A stretch of DNA of 64,000 nt. It comes from Moraxella caviae (GTDB taxonomy: Bacteria; Pseudomonadota; Gammaproteobacteria; Pseudomonadales; Moraxellaceae). The notes under the pieces were generated by a model. The model saw only the letters and a list, made by a program, of their open reading frames with translations, was not told the origin of the DNA and searched no databases. The position numbers were made by a program, and so were the translations under genes. Location: NCBI RefSeq assembly GCF_002014985.1, contig NZ_MUXU01000033.1:1-64000 (forward strand), given 5' to 3'. This document shows positions 9,336-18,192 of the stretch, piece after piece (within the stretch, counting starts at the first letter, position 1; each line of letters begins with the position of its first letter).

Positions 9336-11168
9336 ATGACTGCAACGATTACTGCACCAGAATTTGTCAAACATCAAGCCCTGATTGATTGGGTTGCCAA
9401 GATTGCCGAACTCACCAAACCTGCGAAAGTTGAATGGTGCGACGGCTCAGAAGAAGAATATCAACGCCTGATTGATCTGATGATCGCAAATGGCACCATG
9501 ATCAAGCTAAATGATGAAAAACACCCAAATTCTTACCTAGCTTGCTCTGACCCATCAGACGTGGCGCGCGTAGAAGACCGCACTTTCATCTGCTCACAAA
9601 AGCAAGAAGACGCAGGCGCGACAAACAACTGGGAAGAGCCAGCCGCCATGCGCGAAAAGCTAAACGGTTTGTTTGATGGCTGCATGGCAGGTCGTACCAT
9701 GTACGTTGTGCCGTTTTCTATGGGTCCATTGGGCAGCCACATTGCGCACATCGGTATTGAAATCACCGACTCGCCTTATGTGGTTGTCAGCATGAAAAAA
9801 ATGGCACGCATGGGCAAAGAAGTGTATGACGTGCTGGGCGCAGATGGTGAATTTGTGCCATGCGTACACTCTGTTGGCAAGCCTTTGGCAGCTGGCGAAA
9901 AAGACGTAACTTGGCCTTGCAACGATGACAAATACATCGTGCATTATCCAGAAACTCGTGAAATTTGGTCGTTCGGTTCTGGCTACGGCGGTAACGCCCT
10001 GCTTGGCAAAAAATGCCTAGCTTTACGCATTGCTTCAGCCATGGGTCGTGAGCAAGGCTGGTTGGCTGAGCATATGCTAATTTTAGGCGTAACCAACCCA
10101 CAAGGCAAAAAACACTACATCGCCGCTGCATTCCCATCAGCGTGCGGTAAGACCAACTTCGCCATGCTAATCCCACCAGCAGGCTATGAAGGCTGGAAAG
10201 TTGAAACCGTGGGCGATGACATCGCTTGGATTAAGCCTTCTGAAGACGGCAAGCTGTACGCCATCAACCCAGAAGCTGGCTTCTTTGGCGTGGCTCCGGG
10301 TACCAACACCAAAACCAACTCAAACTGCATGAGCACGCTAAAATCAGACGTAATTTACACCAACGTGGCAGTAACCGCTGATGGCGAAGTTTGGTGGGAA
10401 GGCAAAACCAAAGAAACCCCTGCCAACCTGACCAACTGGAAAGGTCAGCCGCACACAGGCGAAGAAAAAGCATCTCACCCAAATGCTCGCTTCACCGTAT
10501 CAGCCGCACAATGCCCATCGATTGACCCTGAATGGGAAAATCCAGCAGGCGTGCCGATTTCAGCCTTCATCTTTGGTGGTCGCCGTGCCGACACCGTACC
10601 TTTGATTGCCGAAGCCTTTGACTGGGTAGATGGCGTGTACAAGGCTGCGACCATGGGTTCTGAAACCACCGCTGCCGCTGTGGGCGCACAAGGCGTGGTA
10701 CGCCGTGACCCATTCGCCATGCTGCCATTTGCTGGCTATAACATGGCAGATTACTTCACACACTGGCTAGAAATGGGCGAATCGGTAGGCAAAAAAGCCG
10801 CTGCTGCTGGCAATGCCTTGCCAAAAATGTTCCAAGTAAACTGGTTCCGCCGTGATGAAAATGGCGACTTCGTATGGCCGGGCTTTGGTCAAAACATGCG
10901 TGTACTACAATGGATTATTGAGCGCTGCGAGGGCAATGCCAATGCGGTACACACGCCGATTGGTCTTGTGCCGACTTATGCGGATCTAAACTGGGATCAA
11001 TCAGACTTCACCGAAGCACAATTCGCCAAAGTAACCAGCCAAGACAAAGAATTGTGGCTTAAAGAACTACAAAGCCATGCTGAGCTGTTTGACAAGCTGG
11101 GCGAGCGTATGCCGCAAGCACTAAAAGCACATAATGCCAAATTGGCTGCAGACGTACAAGCGTCTTAA
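9336..11168 (+). CDS. pckG: Phosphoenolpyruvate carboxykinase (GTP)
   Basis: Gluconeogenic enzyme: oxaloacetate + GTP to PEP + CO2 + GDP. At 610 residues it has the length of the GTP-dependent family and not of the roughly 530-residue ATP family. [13 protein letters not shown] is the P-loop-like kinase motif with the reactive Cys, and [15 protein letters not shown] and [18 protein letters not shown] are GTP-type signatures. A strong terminator follows at 11191, so it is probably transcribed alone. Use of this enzyme fits a non-sugar-fermenting organism. Confidence 0.96.
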   Translation: MTATITAPEFVKHQALIDWVAKIAELTKPAKVEWCDGSEEEYQRLIDLMIANGTMIKLNDEKHPNSYLACSDPSDVARVEDRTFICSQKQEDAGATNNWEEPAAMREKLNGLFDGCMAGRTMYVVPFSMGPLGSHIAHIGIEITDSPYVVVSMKKMARMGKEVYDVLGADGEFVPCVHSVGKPLAAGEKDVTWPCNDDKYIVHYPETREIWSFGSGYGGNALLGKKCLALRIASAMGREQGWLAEHMLILGVTNPQGKKHYIAAAFPSACGKTNFAMLIPPAGYEGWKVETVGDDIAWIKPSEDGKLYAINPEAGFFGVAPGTNTKTNSNCMSTLKSDVIYTNVAVTADGEVWWEGKTKETPANLTNWKGQPHTGEEKASHPNARFTVSAAQCPSIDPEWENPAGVPISAFIFGGRRADTVPLIAEAFDWVDGVYKAATMGSETTAAAVGAQGVVRRDPFAMLPFAGYNMADYFTHWLEMGESVGKKAAAAGNALPKMFQVNWFRRDENGDFVWPGFGQNMRVLQWIIERCEGNANAVHTPIGLVPTYADLNWDQSDFTEAQFAKVTSQDKELWLKELQSHAELFDKLGERMPQALKAHNAKLAADVQAS

Positions 11169-11190
11169 TCCGCTCTTTGAGTGAATTTAA

Positions 11191-11220
11191 TCCCCCGACC
11201 GTTTGGTTGGGGGATTTTTT
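11191..11220 (+). terminator. Rho-independent terminator after pckG
   Basis: Stem of nine pairs (CCCCCGACC / GGTTGGGGG, with one G-T pair) and a 4-base loop, followed by ATTTTTT, 22 bases after the pckG stop. Confidence 0.85.
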
Positions 11221-11432
11221 ATCAGGCTTTTAGAGAATTTTTTACTGCTTGAGTTTTTATATATTGTTAAGAAAAACTTACCAATTCACCTAATTGATAG
11301 CCGCTCTTTTTAGTTACAAAAAAGTTTTTTGCCACCTTTTCGCCCCTAGCCCTTGTCTCGTCTTGCTTTTGGCAAAATACTCAAAAATAAATCACAAAGC
11401 GCAAAAAAATACAAGTAGAAATTTTTTTGATT

Positions 11433-11448
11433 TTAGAATATATTGTGC
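11433..11448 (+). promoter_or_regulatory. NrdR box 1 upstream of nrdA
   Basis: TTAGAATATATTGTGC matches the known NrdR-box pattern acaCwAtATaTwGtgt at 12 of 16 positions, including the whole right half. Its start is 32 bp, about three helical turns, from box 2, the usual spacing for cooperative NrdR binding. Confidence 0.65.
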
Positions 11449-11464
11449 TTCGTAAAAAAGCAAT

Positions 11465-11480
11465 CCACTAGATATAGTGA
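11465..11480 (+). promoter_or_regulatory. NrdR box 2 upstream of nrdA
   Basis: CCACTAGATATAGTGA matches the NrdR-box pattern at 13 of 16 positions. It is paired with box 1 at 11433 with 16 bases between, upstream of a ribonucleotide reductase gene, so repression of nrdA by NrdR is likely. The rest of the 11221-11595 gap shows no other clear element. Confidence 0.7.
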
Positions 11481-11595
11481 TTAAATTTCGCCCAAGTCCA
11501 AGACAAAAAATGACTTGGTTTGGCGCAGAACATATTCATTTTAAACGAATTTTTCTTATATTTAACTCACAATTTATTTTTGCGGACACCAAAAG

Positions 11596-13872
11596 ATGAC
11601 ACACATTGACAAAATCAAAGTAACCAAACGCGACGGCAGACTTGAACCGATTGATTTAGAAAAAATTCACAAAGTCATCACTTGGGCAGCGCAAGGGCTG
11701 AACAATGTGTCTGTATCACAAGTGGAGCTAAAATCACACATTCAGTTTTATGATGGCATTCGCACCAAAGACATTCACGAGACCATCATTAAGGCGGCAG
11801 CCGACCTAATCTCCGTACAAACGCCAGATTATCAGTATTTGGCAGCACGTCTGGCGATTTTTCATTTGCGTAAAATTGCCTATGGCGAGTACGAGCCACC
11901 ACATCTGTTTGACCACGTCTCAAAGCTGACCGCAGCTGGCAAATACGATGCGCACATTTTGCAAGATTACAGCCGTGAAGAATTTGATGAGTTAAACGCT
12001 TACATTGAGCATGACCGTGATTTAAACCTTGCTTATGCTGCTGTTGAGCAGATGATGGGCAAATATCTGGTGCAAGACCGTGTCAGCAAGCAAGTCTTTG
12101 AAAGTCCGCAGTTTTTGTATATGCTGGTGGGTATGTGCTTGTTCGCAGGCTATGACAAAGGTGTGCGCCTTGATTTTGTGAAGCGTTTTTATGACGCTAC
12201 GTCCAATTTCTACATTTCTTTACCAACACCCATCATGTCAGGTGTGCGCACGCCAACACGCCAGTTTAGCTCGTGCGTGCTGATTGAGTGCGATGACAAC
12301 CTAGACAGCATCAACGCCACCACGTCAGCCATCGTACGCTACGTTTCTCAGCGTGCTGGCATTGGTGTGAACGCTGGCGCAATCCGTGCGCTGGGCAGCC
12401 CAATTCGTGGCGGTGAAGCGCAGCACACTGGCTGTATTCCGTTTTTTAAGATGTTCCAAGCAGCGGTGAAATCCTGCTCACAAGGCGGTGTGCGTGGCGG
12501 TGCGGCAACCTTATTCTACCCAATGTGGCATTTGGAAGTAGAAAGCCTTTTGGTGCTAAAAAACAACCGTGGCGTGGAAGACAACCGCGTGCGCCACATG
12601 GATTATGGCGTGCAAGTCAACAAAACCCTGTACGCGCGCCTACTTAAAAATGCAGACATCACGCTGTTTTCACCATCAGACGTACCGGGCTTGTATGACG
12701 CATTTTTCGCCAATCAAGAAGAATTTGAGCGTCTGTACACCAAATACGAAGCCGACCCAAGCATTCGTAAGCGCAGTATCAGCGCGCGTGAGCTGTTTAG
12801 CCTAATGCTACAAGAGCGTGCCAGCACAGGCCGCATTTATATTCAAAACGTGGACCATTGCAACACGCACAGCCCATTTGACCCAAGCGTTGCGCCTGTG
12901 CGTCAGTCTAATTTGTGCATGGAAATTGCCCTACCAACCAAGCCACTTGACAACATCAACGATGAAAACGGTGAAATCGCCCTTTGTACGCTGTCTGCCA
13001 TCAACCTTGGCAAAATCAACAGCCCAAGCGACATCAAAGAGCCTGCCGAGCTGATTGTGCGTGCGCTTGACGCTTTGCTGGATTATCAAGACTATCCTGT
13101 GCTTGCCGCCAAAAATGGCAGCCTAAACCGCCGCACCCTTGGCGTGGGTGTGATTAACTACGCTTATTTCCTTGCCAAAAACGGCACACGCTACTCAGAC
13201 AGCGCAGCGCTTGGCTTGACGCACCGCACCTTTGAAGCCTTGCAATATTATCTATTGCAAGCATCAAACACCCTTGCCAAAGAAAAAGGCGCTTGCCCGT
13301 GGTTTGAGCAAACGACTTACAGCCAAGGCATTTTGCCGATTGACACTTATAAGGCAGATTTGGACAGCATTTGTCATGAGCCATTGCATCTAGATTGGGA
13401 AGGCTTGCGCAGTGAAATCAAAGCGCATGGACTTAGAAACTCAACCGTCTCTGCGCTCATGCCATCTGAAACATCAAGCCAAATCGCCAACGCTACTAAC
13501 GGCATTGAACCACCGCGCGGCTTGGTGTCGGTCAAGCAGTCCAAAGACGGCATTTTAAAGCAAGTCGTGCCAGACATTAAAAAACTTGCCCATCAGTATG
13601 AGCTTTTGTGGCAAATGCCTGACAACAACGGCTATTTGCGTCTGGTTGGTATCATGCAAAAATTCATCGACCAAAGCATTTCTGCCAACACCAACTACGA
13701 CCCTTCTAAGTTTGAAGGCAATAAAGTGCCGATGAAAGTGATGATTCAAGATTTGCTCACCGCCTACAAACTGGGCGTGAAAACCTTGTATTACCACAAC
13801 ACCCGTGATGGCGCAGACGACACCCAAAGCGACATGGACGATGGCTGCGCTGGCGGGGCTTGTAAGTTGTGA
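11596..13872 (+). CDS. nrdA: Class Ia ribonucleoside-diphosphate reductase, alpha subunit
   Basis: Makes deoxyribonucleotides from NDPs with the NrdB radical subunit. 758 residues, close to the usual length. Residues about 5-95 form an ATP-cone (TKRDGRLEPIDLEKIH), the dATP/ATP switch. Catalytic cysteines are visible in RQFSSCVLIE, SNLCMEIALP and EIALCTLSAIN. The C-terminus DGCAGGACKL supplies the redox-shuttle pair C751 and C756. No nrdB follows; the next feature is a terminator and then a gene on the other strand, so the beta subunit must be encoded elsewhere. Two NrdR boxes lie upstream. Confidence 0.96.
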   Translation: MTHIDKIKVTKRDGRLEPIDLEKIHKVITWAAQGLNNVSVSQVELKSHIQFYDGIRTKDIHETIIKAAADLISVQTPDYQYLAARLAIFHLRKIAYGEYEPPHLFDHVSKLTAAGKYDAHILQDYSREEFDELNAYIEHDRDLNLAYAAVEQMMGKYLVQDRVSKQVFESPQFLYMLVGMCLFAGYDKGVRLDFVKRFYDATSNFYISLPTPIMSGVRTPTRQFSSCVLIECDDNLDSINATTSAIVRYVSQRAGIGVNAGAIRALGSPIRGGEAQHTGCIPFFKMFQAAVKSCSQGGVRGGAATLFYPMWHLEVESLLVLKNNRGVEDNRVRHMDYGVQVNKTLYARLLKNADITLFSPSDVPGLYDAFFANQEEFERLYTKYEADPSIRKRSISARELFSLMLQERASTGRIYIQNVDHCNTHSPFDPSVAPVRQSNLCMEIALPTKPLDNINDENGEIALCTLSAINLGKINSPSDIKEPAELIVRALDALLDYQDYPVLAAKNGSLNRRTLGVGVINYAYFLAKNGTRYSDSAALGLTHRTFEALQYYLLQASNTLAKEKGACPWFEQTTYSQGILPIDTYKADLDSICHEPLHLDWEGLRSEIKAHGLRNSTVSALMPSETSSQIANATNGIEPPRGLVSVKQSKDGILKQVVPDIKKLAHQYELLWQMPDNNGYLRLVGIMQKFIDQSISANTNYDPSKFEGNKVPMKVMIQDLLTAYKLGVKTLYYHNTRDGADDTQSDMDDGCAGGACKL

Positions 13873-13913
13873 GCTTGGATATAATTATACTTAGTGCGAA
13901 TAATTTTGTATAA

Positions 13914-13951
13914 AAAACACCCAAAAGTTATACGCTTTTGGGTGTTTTTTT
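13914..13951 (+). terminator. Rho-independent terminator after nrdA
   Basis: A long stem (AAAACACCCAAAAG / CTTTTGGGTGTTTT) with a 7-base loop and a T run, about 40 bases after nrdA. It can also act on the minus strand. Confidence 0.85.
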
Positions 13952-14041
13952 CTAATGGTGAATTATTCTAAAGTGTTTTTTGGAACGGATATAATAATAT
14001 CCAATCTAAGCAAATCTCACATAAAACAGACACTACTATAT

Positions 14042-14905
14042 CTATTCTCTCCCCAAAAGCTCTCTTGCTTTTTGTTTGGCTGTCTTTTTGATGTTGGTAG
14101 GCACGACGTATTCGTGCGCTCTGCCTTCTAACGCTGCTTGATAATAAGGCATGGCTGCTTCTTGGTATTTTTTCATGGCTTCAATGCGCTTTTTATCCGA
14201 TGGGTGGCTTGAAATGAAATCACCCACGCTCACCACTCTTTGCCCATTGACGATTCTTGATTCTTTGGTGTGCACACGCATTTTTTCCCAAAGCGTAATG
14301 GCGGCAGCTGGATCATAGCCTGCTTGCGCCATTAAAAGCAGCCCCACTCTGTCAGCTTCACGCTCCTTTGATTGAGAGTTCATCACCAAATCACCTGTTT
14401 CTGTCGCCATAGCGATATAGCCTAGTGCACCAACACCTGTGTACGCCAAAGCAGTGTAAAATATCTGTTTTGCAGCTTCTGTGCTCATTTTTTCTTTGCC
14501 ATGCTCTTCTAGGGCGTGCGCCATCTCATGCCCCATCACTGCGGCAATCTCATCGTCTGTCAAATCCAGCTTTTCTACAATGCCGGTATAAAACCCCATG
14601 CGACCGCCCGGCAATGCCCAAGCATTTACTTTATCACTGCGAAAAACGCGCAGCTCCCAGTCAAACTTTTGTCCTGTGTTATTGGCTTTATCCGCATAAG
14701 GCAAGATGCGCTGATACACTTGACGAATGCGTTTTGAAGTTTGTGAGGTGTTGTCAACCTCCAGTTCATTGGTGTATTTAGAATACAAGTGCTTGGCACT
14801 CATGTTAATGGTTTCTCTGTCAATGCCCATAAACTCTTCATAGGCAGCACAGCCTGATAAACCAAGCGCTGAAGACACGGCAAGTACCGCCAATAACTTT
14901 TTCAT
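14042..14905 (-). CDS. M48-family metalloprotease lipoprotein
   Basis: A periplasmic zinc protease of 287 residues, probably lipid-anchored. The signal peptide ends in GLSGC with the lipobox Cys at residue 19. The catalytic HEMAH lies at 126-130, followed by a conserved Glu zinc ligand in SKEREADRVGLLLM, and HPSDKKRIEAMKKY is a common C-terminal motif of this family. It resembles LoiP/YggG-type proteases that act in outer-membrane quality control. AAGGAG precedes the ATG. Its exact substrate is unknown. Confidence 0.88.
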   Translation of the reverse strand: MKKLLAVLAVSSALGLSGCAAYEEFMGIDRETINMSAKHLYSKYTNELEVDNTSQTSKRIRQVYQRILPYADKANNTGQKFDWELRVFRSDKVNAWALPGGRMGFYTGIVEKLDLTDDEIAAVMGHEMAHALEEHGKEKMSTEAAKQIFYTALAYTGVGALGYIAMATETGDLVMNSQSKEREADRVGLLLMAQAGYDPAAAITLWEKMRVHTKESRIVNGQRVVSVGDFISSHPSDKKRIEAMKKYQEAAMPYYQAALEGRAHEYVVPTNIKKTAKQKARELLGRE

Positions 14906-14929
14906 AAAAAAACTCCTTGTCGTTTTAAA

Positions 14930-15271
14930 TCACGCATTTGTTTTGATGGCTTGGGCAAGTAAGCGCTCTACAGCAGCGTTCATGGTAACACCCTTTTCCA
15001 TCGCATAGATTTGAATTTGTCGGTGCAAGGCTTTATCAATGCGCACGTTAAACATGCCACTTGCCGGCACCAAAGGTTCTACACCTGTATCCGCGCACAT
15101 TTGCAAATAGCCATCAACCGCCTGCTCAAACGCACCTATAAGCTCGTTGACGGTTTTGCCAGTATACTTAATGTCTTGCGAAATGAACTGCACTTTGCCA
15201 AATAGCATTTTACTCTCTAGGCCGTATTCCACAGAACCGTGATAACCTTTATATTTTAATAATTCGCTCAT
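14930..15271 (-). CDS. Orphan HicB-family antitoxin-like protein
   Basis: A 113-residue protein with the HicB layout: an N-terminal partial RNase-H-like fold (YKGYHGSVEY, LFGKVQFI) and a C-terminal ribbon-helix-helix (SGMFNVRIDKALHRQIQIYA) ending NAAVERLLAQA. It is related to the prophage HicB at 52095. No hicA toxin lies next to it: only about 100 bases separate it from the divergent gene, and the next gene downstream is the M48 protease. It may be a leftover or a stand-alone regulator. A TGTAAC...GTTACA inverted repeat just upstream may be its own operator. Confidence 0.78.
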   Translation of the reverse strand: MSELLKYKGYHGSVEYGLESKMLFGKVQFISQDIKYTGKTVNELIGAFEQAVDGYLQMCADTGVEPLVPASGMFNVRIDKALHRQIQIYAMEKGVTMNAAVERLLAQAIKTNA

Positions 15272-15276
15272 ACTAT

Positions 15277-15297
15277 TGTAACCAAAAAACAGTTACA
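15277..15297. promoter_or_regulatory. Inverted repeat upstream of the orphan hicB
   Basis: TGTAAC and GTTACA arms separated by nine bases, starting 6 bases before the hicB ATG and overlapping a TACAAT on the minus strand that could be its -10 box. This is the expected place for autoregulatory binding by the ribbon-helix-helix domain. Function is inferred. Confidence 0.4.
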
Positions 15298-15379
15298 TTC
15301 ATTGTATTGATTTTTTGCTAAAAATGCAATACTATAAATCACAAATATGCAACTTTTTTATGATTTAAAAGGATTAATC

Positions 15380-15949
15380 ATGAACATCATCAAAACCACC
15401 CTTGTAGCAGCCACACTCGCTTTCGCTTCTGTGGCGCAAGCGGCTGACTGGACACCCATGTTTCGTCATTTAGAACAAGGCAAGAAAGGTGATGGTGGGA
15501 AGGCTTTGAGAGCTTTTGCTACAAACATTGTATCATACAAAGAAAAACCCAATGCCACGCCTGATGATTACTGGCAGTTTTCATTGGTCAAAAAGTATAA
15601 ACTTTCTGCGCCATATTCTAAGGATGTGCGCCAAGCTATCACCATTGATAAGACCAGTTATAATGCTCTGGCTGAGGCAATTGGTGGTGGAGGAAGCGAA
15701 ACTGCTTGGGTGCCGACTCAAGGTGCCACACTCTACGGAAAACCGATTAAAGGTTTTATCGTATGGCAATTCCCAGATTCTGACAATGTGGGTTTTTACG
15801 TTAATTTTGGGAAAATGAGCCAAAAGTCATTTAACCTGCTAAAAAGAAAGGCTAAATTTGAGCGTTATTACAACGAAATGTACGGTGAGGTGGATTCTAC
15901 TGCTGAATTTAAGCGTGTGAATGGTTATGCGTTGTTGAGTGTTGAATAA
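15380..15949 (+). CDS. Exported protein of unknown function
   Basis: 189 residues with a clear Sec signal peptide (MNIIKTTLVAATLAFASVAQ, cut near AQA-AD). I chose the ATG at 15380 because AAAAGGA lies just before it; an upstream in-frame start at 15347 would bury the signal peptide. The mature part is rich in Lys, Tyr and Trp, with no motif I recognise (FIVWQFPDSDNVGFYVNFGK is a distinctive stretch). Likely a small periplasmic protein. It is divergent from the orphan hicB and precedes brnT. Confidence 0.65.
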   Translation: MNIIKTTLVAATLAFASVAQAADWTPMFRHLEQGKKGDGGKALRAFATNIVSYKEKPNATPDDYWQFSLVKKYKLSAPYSKDVRQAITIDKTSYNALAEAIGGGGSETAWVPTQGATLYGKPIKGFIVWQFPDSDNVGFYVNFGKMSQKSFNLLKRKAKFERYYNEMYGEVDSTAEFKRVNGYALLSVE

Positions 15950-15979
15950 CATGATTTGATGGATTGTCTGGAATTATTC

Positions 15980-16258
15980 ATGATTTTTGAATGGGACGAG
16001 AACAAGAACCGAAGCAATATCCAAAAGCATAAAGTGTCGTTTGACCAAGCTAAAGATATTTTTGGTGTTCAAACCACAATCTTTGTGCAAGATGAAATTG
16101 TAGATGGTGAGCAACGTTGGAAAGCTATAGGCACATACAATGGCATCAGTTATTTGTTGGTAGTTCACACCTACCATAGTGATGATGGCGAAGAATACAT
16201 TCGCATCATATCAGCAAGAAAACTTAGTACAGGAGAATTGACAAGATGGCTATCGTAA
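15980..16258 (+). CDS. brnT: BrnT-family toxin (ribonuclease)
   Basis: 92 residues of the BrnT (DUF497) family, RelE-like RNases of type II toxin-antitoxin systems. The hallmarks are the opening FEWDENKNRSNIQKHKVSF and the C-terminal RIISARKLSTGE, which carries the active-site Arg region. The ATG at 15980 starts exactly at the family N-terminus; an upstream ATG at 15956 would add eight unrelated residues. Its last codons overlap the start of the following small gene by 13 bases, as in toxin-first BrnTA operons. Confidence 0.85.
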   Translation: MIFEWDENKNRSNIQKHKVSFDQAKDIFGVQTTIFVQDEIVDGEQRWKAIGTYNGISYLLVVHTYHSDDGEEYIRIISARKLSTGELTRWLS

Positions 16259-16440
16259 GAGTGAAGCTTGGCGAACATATCCTAAGCGACAAAGAGCGCA
16301 AAGTGCTTGATGAGCGTTTGAACGCTCTAACAGATGATGAAATCGAATACACAGAAGACATGCCCAAACTAACCCAAGAAGATTGGGACAATGCAATCAC
16401 CTATGCCCAATTCAATAATCTTGGACATACCACAGCATAA
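16246..16440 (+). CDS. Short BrnA-like antitoxin
   Basis: 64 residues, overlapping brnT. The sequence VRVKLGE...LSDKERKVLDERLNAL...IEYTEDMPKLTQEDWDNA resembles the N-terminal segment of BrnT partner antitoxins, whose usual pattern is a Ser/Thr-Asp-Ile/Met-Pro-x-Leu stretch. The ribbon-helix-helix DNA-binding half found in full BrnA is absent; the protein ends shortly after the toxin-contact-like segment. It may neutralise BrnT without repressing the operon. Very acidic. Confidence 0.6.
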   Translation: MAIVRVKLGEHILSDKERKVLDERLNALTDDEIEYTEDMPKLTQEDWDNAITYAQFNNLGHTTA

Positions 16441-16554
16441 CATTTTTCTTGATTCAAACTGTGCTACGATAGACCGTGAACAACCAAGCATAAAAAATAC
16501 CTATCACCGAAAATCACCTGTTTAAAGCTGGTGAAAGTAGGCGATGGAGGTTTA

Positions 16555-17580
16555 ATGAGCACCCTAAGCAAAAAACAAGTAAAAAAAGCAGGTGAACAAC
16601 TTGTAGCAAACCCCAAAGACTCTAACGCCATGCAGATATTATCGCAATGGCGGTCTTTGCATGCCTATCCCATTAACACATTTCAGGCTTTACTGCGTAA
16701 ACACATCACCAAGCTAAAGCTAAAAGATTCCATGATTGCTCAGCGACTGAAACGCACGCCATCAATCATTCGTAAAATACAACGCTTTGAAGGTATGAAC
16801 CTAGCTAGAATGCAAGACATTGGCGGTATTCGCGTGATTGTAAGAAGCGTTGATGATGTTTATCGTTTGCATGACAGCCTTATTAAAGGCAGGCATCAAC
16901 ATGAACCGCTGTTGCCGCCTAAAGACTATATCAGCCAGCCCAAGCCAGATGGCTATCGTAGCCTGCACCAAGTCTTTAAGTATAAAGCAACTGCGCATAG
17001 TGAATCAGATGGTTTAAATATTGAACTGCAAATTCGCACCAAGCTACAGCACTATTGGGCAACAGCAGTTGAAACGCTGGGGTTGATTGAAAAATCTTCT
17101 TTTAAAACAGGGCAAGGCAGTGACGAATACAAGCTGTTTTTTCGTCTTGCCAGCGTTCTGTTCGCCTATGCAGAAAACCAAGCCGTTATTGATGATTTCA
17201 AAAACACACCTATTACAGATGTGGTACAGCAATTCACTGCTCTTGAACAAGAACTACAAGCATTTAGCAAACTTCAAGGGCTGATTATCACAGCGCAGCA
17301 CGTTAATGCTATCAGCAGCAAAGACGCTTTTTACTACCTGATGCAGTTAGATTCAAACAAAGGCGAGGTAAGTATCACTCCGTTTAGCAAAAAACAGCTG
17401 TCCATTGCAGAAAGCATTTACCGCTTACAAGAGATAGAAAACGTGGACAATCCACACATTGAGTTGGTGTTAATGAGTGCAGTGAACTTTAAGGATATTA
17501 AAAAAGCCTACCCCAACTACTTTTTAGACACCAAAGCGTTCATTGAGAATTTAACTAGGATTTGCAAGGAATTGCATTGA
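16555..17580 (+). CDS. RelA/SpoT-domain protein (small alarmone synthetase-like)
   Basis: 341 residues with a (p)ppGpp-synthetase-type nucleotidyltransferase domain at about residues 50-200. Conserved blocks are RMQDIGGIRVIVRS, PKPDGYRSLHQVFKYK and ELQIRTKLQHYWATAVE. No HD hydrolase, TGS or ACT domain is present, so it is not full-length RelA or SpoT. About 140 C-terminal residues are of unknown type. GGAGG lies 7 bases before the chosen ATG. Small synthetases of this kind act in stress responses or as toxins that modify nucleotides or tRNA. The position beside brnT and hicB favours a defence or toxin-antitoxin role, but that is inference. Confidence 0.78.
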   Translation: MSTLSKKQVKKAGEQLVANPKDSNAMQILSQWRSLHAYPINTFQALLRKHITKLKLKDSMIAQRLKRTPSIIRKIQRFEGMNLARMQDIGGIRVIVRSVDDVYRLHDSLIKGRHQHEPLLPPKDYISQPKPDGYRSLHQVFKYKATAHSESDGLNIELQIRTKLQHYWATAVETLGLIEKSSFKTGQGSDEYKLFFRLASVLFAYAENQAVIDDFKNTPITDVVQQFTALEQELQAFSKLQGLIITAQHVNAISSKDAFYYLMQLDSNKGEVSITPFSKKQLSIAESIYRLQEIENVDNPHIELVLMSAVNFKDIKKAYPNYFLDTKAFIENLTRICKELH

Positions 17581-17597
17581 ATGAATTCTGAAAATAT

Positions 17598-17623
17598 AAA
17601 ACCAGCCCGTAGGCTGGTTTTAT
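17598..17623. terminator. Bidirectional terminator
   Basis: AAAACCAGCC and GGCTGGTTTT arms with a 4-base loop between the RelA/SpoT-domain gene and the convergent operon ending at 17647. Confidence 0.8.
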
Positions 17624-17646
17624 GTTATATAGATTGAGCCAGTCGC

Positions 17647-18183
17647 TTACCAATACTGGATACCTTTGGCAAAGAACGTTTTTTCTGCGGGGTCGTAAGT
17701 AATAGTAACAGGGGTGGTTTCATTTCCTATACCATTTGAGTTCAAAACACTGCTTACATCGCCATAAACGTATACAGTATTTTGACCTTTGGTGTTATAA
17801 GTTACTCTGGTACCTTGCAAAAATTCAAATGGCGCTGTAATAATCTTTTTTGCCTTGGTGTCAATAAGCGCAAAACCTGACACTTTTTCGCCAAAATCAT
17901 TCAGTTTTAAACCATCGACAATAGCGACCTTGTATTTGCCAGCCATTAAAGGTTTCTTGTTGTTCGCGATAGCAACCATACCTTTCATGGCTTCATTTGT
18001 ACAAAAATCCACCACACCATGAAAATGCTTACACTCTTCAACCTTGTAACCTTGATAGGTTCGCGTACCTGGGTTAAATTCTTCTAGTTCAATCCACATA
18101 GGAAGTTGACTAAATTCAGCATTTGCTGTACTTGCCACAACAGATAGAAGGGCAGTTGCTAAAGTGGTTTTAATCAAATTCAT
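17647..18183 (-). CDS. Exported protein of unknown function, last gene of the envelope operon
   Basis: 178 residues. A signal peptide (MNLIKTTLATALLSVVASTA, then NAEF) is followed by a mature domain with two cysteines (EECKHFHGVVDFCTNEAM) that may form a disulfide. I prefer the ATG at 18183, six bases after AAGGA, over the ATG at 18189, which touches it. It starts 9 bases after the stop of the 888-residue hydrolase and is followed by a terminator, so it closes the six-gene operon. A disulfide isomerase-like protein is encoded in the same operon. No family recognised. Confidence 0.65.
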   Translation of the reverse strand: MNLIKTTLATALLSVVASTANAEFSQLPMWIELEEFNPGTRTYQGYKVEECKHFHGVVDFCTNEAMKGMVAIANNKKPLMAGKYKVAIVDGLKLNDFGEKVSGFALIDTKAKKIITAPFEFLQGTRVTYNTKGQNTVYVYGDVSSVLNSNGIGNETTPVTITYDPAEKTFFAKGIQYW

Positions 18184-18192
18184 ATACATTCC

